A stretch of DNA of 64,000 bases from Blautia_A ammoniilytica (GTDB taxonomy: Bacteria > Bacillota > Clostridia > Lachnospirales > Lachnospiraceae): NCBI RefSeq assembly GCF_025566965.1, contig NZ_JAOQJL010000008.1, forward strand, positions 1 through 64,000, in the 5' to 3' direction. Both the position numbers and the translations under genes were made by a program. This document shows positions 57,063 through 64,000 of the stretch, piece after piece. Numbering within the stretch: the first letter of the stretch is position 1; each line of letters starts with the position of its first letter. The notes under the pieces were generated by a model. That model saw only the letters and a list, made by a program, of their open reading frames with translations, made no database searches and was not told the DNA's origin.

Positions 57063-57884
57063 ATGAAAAACAGATGGAACAAAGACAACAGACTGCTGAC
57101 TATATGTATGGTATTATTGATGGCGTTCGTTATGACCTTTACAGTAGCAGAAACAACAGAGAATGTACAGGCAGCATCCAGCGGACTCAGTGCATATAAA
57201 AAGATATCTTTTTATAAAAGCGACAAAGTCAATGGAACAACTTATTCTATGAAGTACAACAGCAGAACTAATCGCTATATTGTATATGCGACAAAAAACG
57301 GTAAAAAGAAAGTAGTTCTTAAAAACTGTTCAAGCGGCACCATTGTAACAAATGGAAAATTTTTTTATTACGAAAGTGCGGCATTTGTAAGAAGCGGAAA
57401 TTTTGGAGGAACCTACAGAAAGCGTACATTGATGCAGTACAATCTAAAAACCGGCACAAACAAAGTACTGATAAGCTTCGGAGGGGAAGGCCCTGTGGAC
57501 GGTATTATTGGTTGCGATGGTACCTATCTTTATATGGGATATGAGACCCAGTATGGTGATGGTATGGGAAATTTTGCAGTAGTAAATCTGGAGACAAAAC
57601 AGATAAAGCGCCTCAAAAAAGATTGTTCAACAGTCCAGAAAGTAAAGAATAAAGTTCTGGTAACCGCAGTAGGATTCCCGCATGGCGGTCCGGTTTATCT
57701 GATAAATAGAGACGGAAACAAATGCAAAACAATTTGTGGAAGAGCTATTAAAGTATCTGTAAAAGGAAATTACATTTATTATACAGAAGCAACCTATAAC
57801 TGGAAAACAAGAAAGTGTAGATGCGATCTCAACGGAAATAAAAAGAAAGCCCTTACTTCATGGAGTAGAGGAATTGCTGGATGA
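57063..57884 (+). CDS. Secreted beta-propeller-like protein
   Basis: A 273-aa protein with a signal peptide (LLTICMVLLMAFVMTFTV, cut near AQAAS at about 38). The rest is made of short beta-hairpin repeats alternating strands with basic turns: RYIVYATKNGKKKVVLKN, GKFFYYES, LYMGYETQYGDG, VYLINRDGN, YIYYTEATYNWKTR. This resembles the DUF5050/WD-like secreted proteins of Clostridia, but the family is not certain. It ends abruptly at SRGIAG, and the following 90 bases keep an open frame, so the last repeat may be cut short. GGAGG precedes the ATG. Confidence 0.65.
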   Translation: MKNRWNKDNRLLTICMVLLMAFVMTFTVAETTENVQAASSGLSAYKKISFYKSDKVNGTTYSMKYNSRTNRYIVYATKNGKKKVVLKNCSSGTIVTNGKFFYYESAAFVRSGNFGGTYRKRTLMQYNLKTGTNKVLISFGGEGPVDGIIGCDGTYLYMGYETQYGDGMGNFAVVNLETKQIKRLKKDCSTVQKVKNKVLVTAVGFPHGGPVYLINRDGNKCKTICGRAIKVSVKGNYIYYTEATYNWKTRKCRCDLNGNKKKALTSWSRGIAG

Positions 57885-58034
57885 GAATTATCAGTCCTGA
57901 GATTGAAAAGTGTAGTAAATACAAGCTTAAATGGTTTGCCTGCTGTATAGTAGAGGTATCAAAGTCGCAGTGTGGATCAAGAAAGATGGTCTTCTGTATT
58001 ATGCAGTGATAAGACAATTACTCGGGGTGTTTTC

Positions 58035-59003
58035 ATGAAAAAGAGAATTTCTAAAGTGTTTATAGTTCTTCTTATTATTGTTTCGGGATTTATGGAGATA
58101 AGCTGGCGCCTCTTCCATATGATGATTTGCTGTAAAAGGGGCGCTCCCAAGAAAGAAAGGAAGAAATGGTTTGAACTGTCTCACATCAGGGAAAACCATC
58201 CTCAGAATGGATACGAGAAGGAATACCATGAAAGTAAAGAATGGTGCTTTGCCCAAAAGATGGAGGACTGCTATATCAGAAGTGTGGATGGGTTAAAGCT
58301 ACATGGATTTTACCTGCCGGCCAAAAATCCAAAACGGTTTGTTATATTAAGCCATGGATATCGTGGCAGTCGATTTGGCACAATGTCATTTATGGCAAAA
58401 TACCTTCATGAACATCAATGTGATCTTCTGTTTATGGAACAACGCTGTTGCGGTGACAGTGAGGGAAAATATATTACCTTTGGCGCAATGGAGCAGTGGG
58501 ATGTTCAGCGTTGGGCAATCTATGTATCTAAACGAAACAAGAAAAAGCTTCCCATTTATTTATATGGGCAGTCTATGGGGGCGTCAGCTGTGCTGATGGC
58601 ATCTGCACACAGACTGCCTTCGGAAGTGAAAGGCCTGATTGCTGACTGCGGCTTCCGTTCCATGAAAGGACAAATGAAGGACATGGCGGTGCACTGGTTT
58701 CATCTTCATCATGTTCCTTTGCTATTAATGCAGATGGATTGGCTTTGCAGCACACTGGCCGGATTTCATATGAAGGATGCAGATACTACAGCAGCAATGC
58801 AGACGAATACCATACCGGTTTTATTTTATCACGGAGATAAGGATACCTATGTTTATCCGCATAATTCATTTCAGAACTATAGGTTATGCAAGGCTCCGAA
58901 AGAGCTTGTGGTTGTGCCTGGGGCACGGCATTTGTGCTGTGCCTATGCAGACCCCAGGCTATATCAGAATACAATGATGCATTTTTTTGAGAAATACGAT
59001 TAA
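58035..59003 (+). CDS. Membrane-anchored alpha/beta hydrolase
   Basis: A 323-aa serine hydrolase. One N-terminal hydrophobic segment (about 7-25) anchors or exports it. The alpha/beta-hydrolase core starts FVILSHGYRGSR (oxyanion strand), has the nucleophile elbow GQSMGAS with Ser180, an acid at Asp270 (HGDKDTYV) or nearby, and the His299 in GARHLCC. Family members act as esterases, thioesterases or peptidases, and resemble the YkhM/FrsA-type group; the substrate is unknown. ATG 58035 is chosen because the protein then begins MKKRISK with the anchor; the ribosome binding site is weak (GGGGTG). A strong terminator separates it from the assembly-line genes. Confidence 0.78.
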   Translation: MKKRISKVFIVLLIIVSGFMEISWRLFHMMICCKRGAPKKERKKWFELSHIRENHPQNGYEKEYHESKEWCFAQKMEDCYIRSVDGLKLHGFYLPAKNPKRFVILSHGYRGSRFGTMSFMAKYLHEHQCDLLFMEQRCCGDSEGKYITFGAMEQWDVQRWAIYVSKRNKKKLPIYLYGQSMGASAVLMASAHRLPSEVKGLIADCGFRSMKGQMKDMAVHWFHLHHVPLLLMQMDWLCSTLAGFHMKDADTTAAMQTNTIPVLFYHGDKDTYVYPHNSFQNYRLCKAPKELVVVPGARHLCCAYADPRLYQNTMMHFFEKYD

Positions 59004-59021
59004 CAGCATAACAATTCTTTG

Positions 59022-59080
59022 GACCGGGATTTATCAAACATTTTACAAAAAACTGTTTGATAAATCCCGGTCAATTTTTT
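59022..59080 (+). terminator. Terminator of the alpha/beta hydrolase gene
   Basis: GACCGGGATTTATCAAACA (59022-59040) is perfectly complementary to 59054-59072, a 19-bp stem with a 13-nt loop, followed by AATTTTTT. It insulates the downstream cluster. Confidence 0.9.
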
Positions 59081-59187
59081 ATAAAGTGTTCATTAAGTCT
59101 GGGAGATACTGGTATTTCCCTGAAATATATGCTATTTTTCATCTGGAGCAAAAATGTAATATTTATAACAGGAAGGATTGATTAAGA

Positions 59188-60576
59188 ATGAGAGATTACT
59201 ATCCGTTAACGGCTGCTCAGAAGATGCATCATAACTGGATCAGGGACTATGGTACACAGCAGGTATCCGGTGTCAGTGTTGTGGCTTCTGTACAGGCTGA
59301 ATTGGATTTTGGATTATTAAAAAAGTGTATCCAAATGGAAACAGAGCGTTCAGGATGCACCCGGGTGCATTTTACAAAACCGGACCAAGACGGAAATGTG
59401 AAACAGTATATTGTAAAACAGGATACGCGTGACATTGAACTGAAGGATCTGTCCAAAATGGAAAACCTTGCAAAAGCTGATGAATTGATGCAGCAATGGG
59501 CATATGAAACCTTTGATGGCGATAATATTCCCATGTGTGAGTTCACTATGTTGAAGCTGCCGGAAGGATACAATGGCTTTTTTGTACATATGGATCACCG
59601 ACTGATTGATTCCTGTGGACTTGTAGTAATGATCGGAGATCTGTTTCAGCTTTATACCTATTACAGGTATGGAACAGCGCATCCACAGGAATTGGCTGAT
59701 TTTGAAACAGTACTGAAGAAAGATCTGGCAAAAGCCAGCAATGAAAAGCGTTTTGCAAAAGACAAAAAATTCTGGGAGGATCAGCTGGATGCTTTGGGAG
59801 AGCCGCTGTATTCTGATATTCAGGGACCATCTGTACTGGAGATTGCCAGAAAGCGGCATGGAAATCCGAAACTTCGATCCGCAGATATTGAAATGGATAA
59901 TTTATTTGTAGCAGTTAAGGATTATCATCTGGAGCCGGGGCCAACTCAGAATCTGATTGATTTCTGTATGAATCATCAGCTTTCCATGACAAATCTTCTT
60001 CTGCTTGGTATTCGTACTTATCTGTCTAAGGTTAATAATGGACAGGAGGATATTACCATCCAGAATTTTATATCCAGACGTTCTACCCATGAAGAGTGGA
60101 CCTCTGGCGGAAGCAGGACGATTATGTTTCCGTGCAGAACGGTGATCTCATCTGAAACAGATTTTCTTTCTGCTGCTTATGAAATCCAGAATATACAGAA
60201 CCGTATTTATATGCATAGCAATTACGATCCTGAACTTATTATGGAAGAACTGCGAAAAAGATATCATACACCGGAGCATACCAGTTATGAAAGCTTCTAT
60301 CTGACTTATCAGCCAATGCCGGTAAAGGTAGAAAATGAAATGCTGGGAGTTGTCCGCCAACATGCCAAATGGTTTGCCAATGGTGCAGCAACCAAGAAAA
60401 TATATTTGACCGTATCCCATACAGAGGATGGTGGAATGAATTTTTCCTATCATTATCAAACAGCACACCTGGAAGAACATGATATGGAACTTCTCTATTA
60501 TTATATGATGCGGATTTTGTTTAAAGGAATTGCAGAACCGGATATGAGTCTTGGTGAGATCATGGAACAAGTCTGA
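59188..60576 (+). CDS. Stand-alone condensation-domain protein
   Basis: A 462-aa protein of the NRPS condensation/acyltransferase (CoA-dependent acyltransferase-like) superfamily, which joins an activated carrier-bound acyl group to an amine or alcohol. The first core motif is YPLTAAQKMHH. The catalytic HHxxxDG appears as HMDHRLIDSCG with His137 and Asp141 kept and the first His replaced by Asp136. It is not attached to any other domain. No signal peptide. The ATG follows GGAAGG. It begins a three-gene set with an acyl carrier protein and an AMP ligase, so it probably releases the acyl group onto a free acceptor. Confidence 0.85.
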   Translation: MRDYYPLTAAQKMHHNWIRDYGTQQVSGVSVVASVQAELDFGLLKKCIQMETERSGCTRVHFTKPDQDGNVKQYIVKQDTRDIELKDLSKMENLAKADELMQQWAYETFDGDNIPMCEFTMLKLPEGYNGFFVHMDHRLIDSCGLVVMIGDLFQLYTYYRYGTAHPQELADFETVLKKDLAKASNEKRFAKDKKFWEDQLDALGEPLYSDIQGPSVLEIARKRHGNPKLRSADIEMDNLFVAVKDYHLEPGPTQNLIDFCMNHQLSMTNLLLLGIRTYLSKVNNGQEDITIQNFISRRSTHEEWTSGGSRTIMFPCRTVISSETDFLSAAYEIQNIQNRIYMHSNYDPELIMEELRKRYHTPEHTSYESFYLTYQPMPVKVENEMLGVVRQHAKWFANGAATKKIYLTVSHTEDGGMNFSYHYQTAHLEEHDMELLYYYMMRILFKGIAEPDMSLGEIMEQV

Positions 60577-60600
60577 AAGTTATTTTGATGACTGTCTGAA

Positions 60601-60653
60601 TAATATAAAAAGCATTTGACAAGGCAAAAATATAAAAGGCATTTGGCAGGACA
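60601..60653 (+). repeat. Two 26-nt imperfect direct repeats
   Basis: 60601-60626 and 60628-60653 share 22 of 26 bases (AATATAAAA-R-GCATTTG-R-CA). They lie between the condensation gene and the carrier protein gene. Confidence 0.8.
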
Positions 60654-60701
60654 AATTGGAAATCAAAAAATATAATAGGATTTTACATAACAGGAGGATA
60701 G

Positions 60702-60938
60702 ATGATAATGAATCAGGAAATGAAATTTAAAAATATCGTGGCACAGTATAGCAATGTGGCACCGGAAGAAATAACAAATAATATGAGATTCCGTGAGGAT
60801 TTGGGATTCAGCTCTTTGGATTTTATGTCTTTTTTAGGTGAACTTGAGGACACATTTGATATTGAGCTTGAAGAGAGCGAAGTAATGAAAATCGTAACCA
60901 TTGGAGAAGCACTTGAATTACTGGAAAACTTTCAGTAG
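60702..60938 (+). CDS. Acyl/peptidyl carrier protein
   Basis: A 78-aa acidic four-helix carrier protein that holds an acyl group on a phosphopantetheine arm. The attachment site is LGFSSLDF with Ser38; the usual Asp before it is replaced by Ser. Helix II (FMSFLGELEDTFDIELEE) is typical of an acyl carrier. AGGAGG precedes two possible starts, 60702 and 60708. As it is not next to fatty-acid synthesis genes, it is a dedicated carrier for the flanking condensation protein and ligase. Confidence 0.92.
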   Translation: MIMNQEMKFKNIVAQYSNVAPEEITNNMRFREDLGFSSLDFMSFLGELEDTFDIELEESEVMKIVTIGEALELLENFQ

Positions 60939-60985
60939 GAAGAGGTGTAGATCAGCACCTGTTTAAAGCAGGCACTAGGGAGAAA

Positions 60986-62536
60986 ATGGATATGCTGGTT
61001 AGAGATATATTAGAAGAAAGTGTACAGAAATTTGGCAATGTCAATGCTGTAAAATGGCTTAACAGGAAAGAGATTTCAGAGAGAAGCTATTGTGAAATAA
61101 TGAAAAATGCAGTTTCTGTGAGAAAAGGTCTTCTTGCAGAGGGCTTTGAGGGAAAACATATTGCATTGATTGGAACCAGTTCCGTAGAGTGGATCGAGAG
61201 TTATATTGGAATTATTACAGGGTGTACTACAGCAGTGCCGCTTGATGCAGCGCTGCCCTGGGAGGATCTGGTGGAGCTGATCAATCGCTCCGATTCCGCA
61301 GCTCTTTTTTTAAGTCCGAAGCACAGACCCTATCTTCAGGCTTTTCTGGAAAATTGTCCAGGTCTTCAGAAGATATGGATACTTCAGGAAAAGGTAGAGG
61401 ATGCACCGGAAAAAGTATACAGTATCAGTGAACTTCGGAATACAGGAAATAATGCCTCTGCAGATGCTGTCTGTCCGGATAAAGAGGATATTGCGACAAT
61501 TATTTTTACTTCAGGAACAACTGGAAAAAGTAAAGGAGTTATGTTGACCCAGAATAATCTGGCTTCCAATGTTGAGGCTGTAAAAATTTCAGCAGAACCG
61601 GGTACTGTGATGCTTAGTGTACTCCCTATTCATCATGCTTTCTGCCTTGTGATGGACTGGCTGAAGGGCTTTTCCCAGGGGGCAACTATTTGTATCAATG
61701 ATTCTCTGCTTCACATGGTCAGGAATATGAGCATTTTTGAACCAGACATTATGCTTATGGTACCGATGATGATTGAAACGATTTATAAGAAATTGGCTGC
61801 TTCTGACCCATCAATACCCAAAAAAGTTCTTGCAGAAAAAGTATTCGGGAAAAACCTGCATACAATATTTACCGGTGGCGCACACCTGGACCCATATTAT
61901 ATTGACTGCTTTGCACAATACGGTATTCAGATACTGGAAGGGTATGGAATGTCCGAATGCTCTCCTGTTATCAGTAACAATACACCGGAAAACCATAAGC
62001 CGGGTTCTATTGGACAGCCTCTTGAAAACGTGGAGGTCAGGTTTGATAATGGGGAGATTCTGGTGCGTGGAACAAGTGTTATGAAGGGCTACTATCAAAT
62101 GCCGGAGGAAACCAAGGAGACTCTTAAGGATGGCTGGCTGCATACAGGAGACAAAGGATATATGGATGAGGATGGTTATTTATTCATTAACGGAAGGGTG
62201 AAAAACCTGATCATCCTGTCAAATGGTGAAAATGTTTCTCCGGAAGAGATTGAGAATAAGCTTGCCCTGAATCCTCTTGTAGGCGAAGTGATCGTGACGG
62301 GTGAGAAGAATGGACTGACAGCCCGGATCTATCCGGAGCAGGCAGTTGTAGAAGCGAAGGCATTGGATGCAGATTCTGTTCAAAGACTGCTTCAGTCATT
62401 TTTGGATGAGTACAATCAAAATCAGCCAACCTATCGCCAGATTACAGGGTTGGTTGTCAGGAAAAATCCATTTATCCGTAACACAACGAAAAAAATCAGA
62501 AGACAGGATGTTCTGATCGATGAACCTCTTGCATAA
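60986..62536 (+). CDS. AMP-forming acyl ligase (adenylation enzyme)
   Basis: A 516-aa enzyme of the ANL superfamily that activates a carboxylic acid as acyl-AMP and probably loads it on the carrier protein. It shows the P-loop TSGTTGKSKG (175-184), LEGYGMSECSP, LHTGDKGYMDEDGY, GRVKNLIILSNGENVSPEEIE and the C-terminal catalytic lysine (502 or 503 in NTTKKIRR). Overall it resembles fatty acyl-CoA/ACP ligases more than amino-acid adenylation domains, suggesting a fatty or aryl acid substrate, but the pocket was not decoded. AGGGAG precedes the ATG. It ends the three-gene set. Confidence 0.9.
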   Translation: MDMLVRDILEESVQKFGNVNAVKWLNRKEISERSYCEIMKNAVSVRKGLLAEGFEGKHIALIGTSSVEWIESYIGIITGCTTAVPLDAALPWEDLVELINRSDSAALFLSPKHRPYLQAFLENCPGLQKIWILQEKVEDAPEKVYSISELRNTGNNASADAVCPDKEDIATIIFTSGTTGKSKGVMLTQNNLASNVEAVKISAEPGTVMLSVLPIHHAFCLVMDWLKGFSQGATICINDSLLHMVRNMSIFEPDIMLMVPMMIETIYKKLAASDPSIPKKVLAEKVFGKNLHTIFTGGAHLDPYYIDCFAQYGIQILEGYGMSECSPVISNNTPENHKPGSIGQPLENVEVRFDNGEILVRGTSVMKGYYQMPEETKETLKDGWLHTGDKGYMDEDGYLFINGRVKNLIILSNGENVSPEEIENKLALNPLVGEVIVTGEKNGLTARIYPEQAVVEAKALDADSVQRLLQSFLDEYNQNQPTYRQITGLVVRKNPFIRNTTKKIRRQDVLIDEPLA

Positions 62537-62537
62537 T

Positions 62538-62575
62538 AAAAAAGGCTTTCTGTGCAGCTTACAGAAGGCCTTTTT
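62538..62575 (+). terminator. Bidirectional terminator
   Basis: A stem of about 15 bp with one G-T wobble and a 7-nt loop, flanked by A-rich left and T-rich right arms, between the acyl ligase and the convergent TetR gene. It can serve both. Confidence 0.85.
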
Positions 62576-62581
62576 AATGTC

Positions 62582-63160
62582 CTAGGACAAAAGAGGAAGC
62601 ATGCCGGATAAAAAAACCTGGGACAAAATATCTGCGATGGCTTCTGGCTCCAGATCGAACTGATCCCTGGCCCATTTGTGCAGGACTCCAACCGTGCTTC
62701 CGATAGCACAGGTGATCACATAAGAAATTTCTTCCCTTGTGTGTTCATTTGGACTGGAATTGGATGTAGTATCCGTCACATAGTGATGGAGCATAGTCAG
62801 CATTTTTTCAAACAGATCATTGCCATGAGGTGTGCTCAGAAGTCCTGCAAGAAAAGGATTTTCTATAGTGTACCGACAGATTGAAAGAAAATAGGAGCGA
62901 CAGATATCCAGGTCATTCCGGGGATGGAATTTCTCCATCATGGAAAAAACATCATGGATTGTTTTCTCTTCAACAGCAGCTACCAGCGAGGGGATATCCT
63001 GGTAATGATTATAAAAGGTGCTTCTGGCAATACCTGCAGCTTTGATGATGTCAGATACTGTGATTTTGTCAGGGGCTTTTTCACGGGATAGTTTAAAAAA
63101 AGCACCTAAGATAGCTTCATCAGCTACATAAAATCTTTCGTCAGAATCCGGCTTCTGCAT
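62582..63160 (-). CDS. TetR/AcrR family transcriptional regulator
   Basis: A 192-aa repressor. The N-terminal helix-turn-helix is clear: ITVSDIIKAAGIARSTFYNHYQDI (about 33-56). The helical C-terminal half (about 70-190) would bind an effector and form dimers, and contains the TetR C-terminal-11-like pattern. It faces the acyl ligase gene tail to tail and shares its terminator, and its own promoter lies to the right. It may control the condensation-carrier-ligase set; no operator was identified. GAGGGAG precedes the ATG. Confidence 0.9.
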   Translation of the reverse strand: MQKPDSDERFYVADEAILGAFFKLSREKAPDKITVSDIIKAAGIARSTFYNHYQDIPSLVAAVEEKTIHDVFSMMEKFHPRNDLDICRSYFLSICRYTIENPFLAGLLSTPHGNDLFEKMLTMLHHYVTDTTSNSSPNEHTREEISYVITCAIGSTVGVLHKWARDQFDLEPEAIADILSQVFLSGMLPLLS

Positions 63161-63272
63161 GGGTATACACTCCCTCTCTCTTTCAATTGTTTAAATAAGA
63201 ATGATTACTAATTTAGAAGAATTATAAAACACCTTCAAGTACTTGTCAATAGCAGCTGTTACAAGTAAAGAA

Positions 63273-63520
63273 ATGCCAGTTAAGAGAAGAGTTTTTATGT
63301 ATGGAATATCGATCCGAATAATAAATGTATTGATCTGGCTGCATATAAAGAAGGATGTGAGTTGGCTGAAACACTGTCCGTGTTGGAGATTACTGCAAAA
63401 GGAGATTACGAAGATTTTTGTGGTGAACCTCTTGGCATATGCGGTCCATATTACTATAGCGAAACTTTTGATGATGAATTGAATTTCGCACGAGATGCAT
63501 ATAAACTTCTTAGCATATAA
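63273..63520 (+). pseudogene. Remnant of a small gene, frameshifted
   Basis: ATG 63273 opens MPVKRRVF, then the frame drifts. After a run of five T (63282-63286) the next frame reads FYVWNIDPNNKCIDLAAYKEG and continues, with protein-like composition, to a stop at 63518-63520. Adding one T would join both parts into about 83 residues. The family is not recognised. It may be a mutated small gene or a sequencing error in the T-run. Confidence 0.45.
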
Positions 63521-63550
63521 TTTCTGTCAAAAACTTATCATTGAAATTAA

Positions 63551-63692
63551 TCCATTAGCAAAGTCCATGCACCTGGAGCCAAGGAAGTTTTGGTAGCATA
63601 TTACGGAATATAGAATATCTACTGAAGAAAAAGACACTCTTGTGGCTGCCGTGGCAAACGAATTAAAAAATATTCTGGCAAAATCAAGTTAA
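63551..63692 (+). pseudogene. Gene-end remnant in two frames
   Basis: SISKVHAPGAKEVLVAYYGI runs to a stop at 63611, and the frame one base on carries RISTEEKDTLVAAVANELKN to a stop at 63690-63692. The pair looks like the end of a coding sequence broken by a one-base shift. No start or ribosome binding site is seen. The family is not recognised. Confidence 0.35.
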
Positions 63693-63718
63693 AATATACC
63701 TATGCTCAAAAGATTCTC

Positions 63719-63748
63719 TTGACCGTGATATATATCACGGTATATACT
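63719..63748 (+). promoter_or_regulatory. VapB promoter with palindromic operator
   Basis: TTGACC (63719-63724) and TATACT (63743-63748) are 18 bases apart. ACCGTGATATATATCACGGT (63722-63741), a perfect 20-bp palindrome, fills the spacer, the usual place for autorepression by a toxin-antitoxin complex. Confidence 0.75.
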
Positions 63749-63774
63749 ATTCATAGAAGAGGAGGTGCTTTACT

Positions 63775-64000
63775 ATGATGACAGCAAAATTATTTGAAAA
63801 TGGCAGAAGTCAGGCTGTGAGGCTTCCTAAAGAATGCCAGTTTGCAGGAGACGAAGTGGCTGTAAATAAGATTGGAGATATTGTTATCTTAATGCCACAA
63901 AATAATAAATGGTCTGGTTTTTTAAGCAGCTTTGATATGTTCTCAAATGATTTTATGGAAGAGGGAAGGGAACAGCCAAAAGAACAGGAGCGAGAATCTT
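63775..64000 (+). CDS. vapB: VapB-type antitoxin, partial at the window end
   Basis: The first 75 residues of a swapped-hairpin AbrB/VapB-type antitoxin: MTAKLFENGRSQAVRLPKE is the typical DNA-binding start, followed by an acidic tail that would wrap a toxin. AGGAGG lies nine bases before ATG 63775. The gene runs off the window. A PIN-domain ribonuclease (VapC) is expected just downstream but is not in view, and the palindrome in its promoter supports autoregulation. Confidence 0.85.
   Translation, partial: MMTAKLFENGRSQAVRLPKECQFAGDEVAVNKIGDIVILMPQNNKWSGFLSSFDMFSNDFMEEGREQPKEQERES

Noticed and set aside
63243..63482. 79-aa open frame
   Set aside because: Only its first part (MPVKRRVF) looks real; the rest is out of frame with the more protein-like reading described as a remnant.

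Overview
This window looks like a scaffold of a low-to-moderate GC, spore-forming member of the Clostridia, most likely Lachnospiraceae (Blautia/Ruminococcus-like). That placement is an inference from gene content: an alpha/beta-type small acid-soluble spore protein, yqfC/yqfD next to phoH/ybeY, a BofC-like protein, several LuxR/TetR/LytTR regulators, and large secreted surface proteins with Ala/Thr/Asp-rich composition. No rRNA, tRNA, CRISPR array, IS element or prophage was recognised. A run of 324 N at 56041-56364 marks a scaffold gap, so this is a draft assembly.

Layout. 1-10155 holds a sodium-dependent transporter, DNA polymerase IV, a spore protein, a frameshifted LytTR regulator, uppP, an ftsK-Dabb-rlmH operon and a PLP aminotransferase. 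10366-19616 is a dense housekeeping block: dus, a DUF2284 protein, yqfC-yqfD-phoH-ybeY, a DUF3048 lipoprotein-like protein, a BofC-like protein, then proB-DUF896-formyltetrahydrofolate cyclo-ligase-proA. 19693-23797 has a cell-wall type surface protein, an M14 carboxypeptidase homologue that seems to have lost its zinc ligands, and a DUF2325 protein behind two promoter/inverted-repeat modules. 24036-30876 is miaB, a heterodimeric ABC exporter, a MATE exporter and a facing MATE pseudogene. 31015-34388 is a copper locus: two CsoR boxes, csoR, and a copA whose 3' end is joined through a 15-nt tandem repeat to a CopZ-like domain with its own ribosome binding site.

34527-56040 is a surface-protein locus: a 783-aa MalT/LuxR-type ATPase regulator, a 2071-aa secreted protein, and an at least 4189-aa secreted beta-helix protein of four modules ending in SdrD_B-like and SpaA/Cna_B-like domains, cut off by the gap. 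After the gap come a second DUF2284 protein, a secreted beta-propeller-like protein and an alpha/beta hydrolase.

59188-62536 is the most interesting block: a compact three-gene assembly line with a stand-alone condensation-domain protein, a free acyl carrier protein and an AMP-forming acyl ligase, facing a TetR regulator. It is best read as a small pathway joining an acyl group to an amine or alcohol acceptor. The window ends in decayed gene remnants and a VapB-type antitoxin whose promoter spacer is a perfect 20-bp palindrome.
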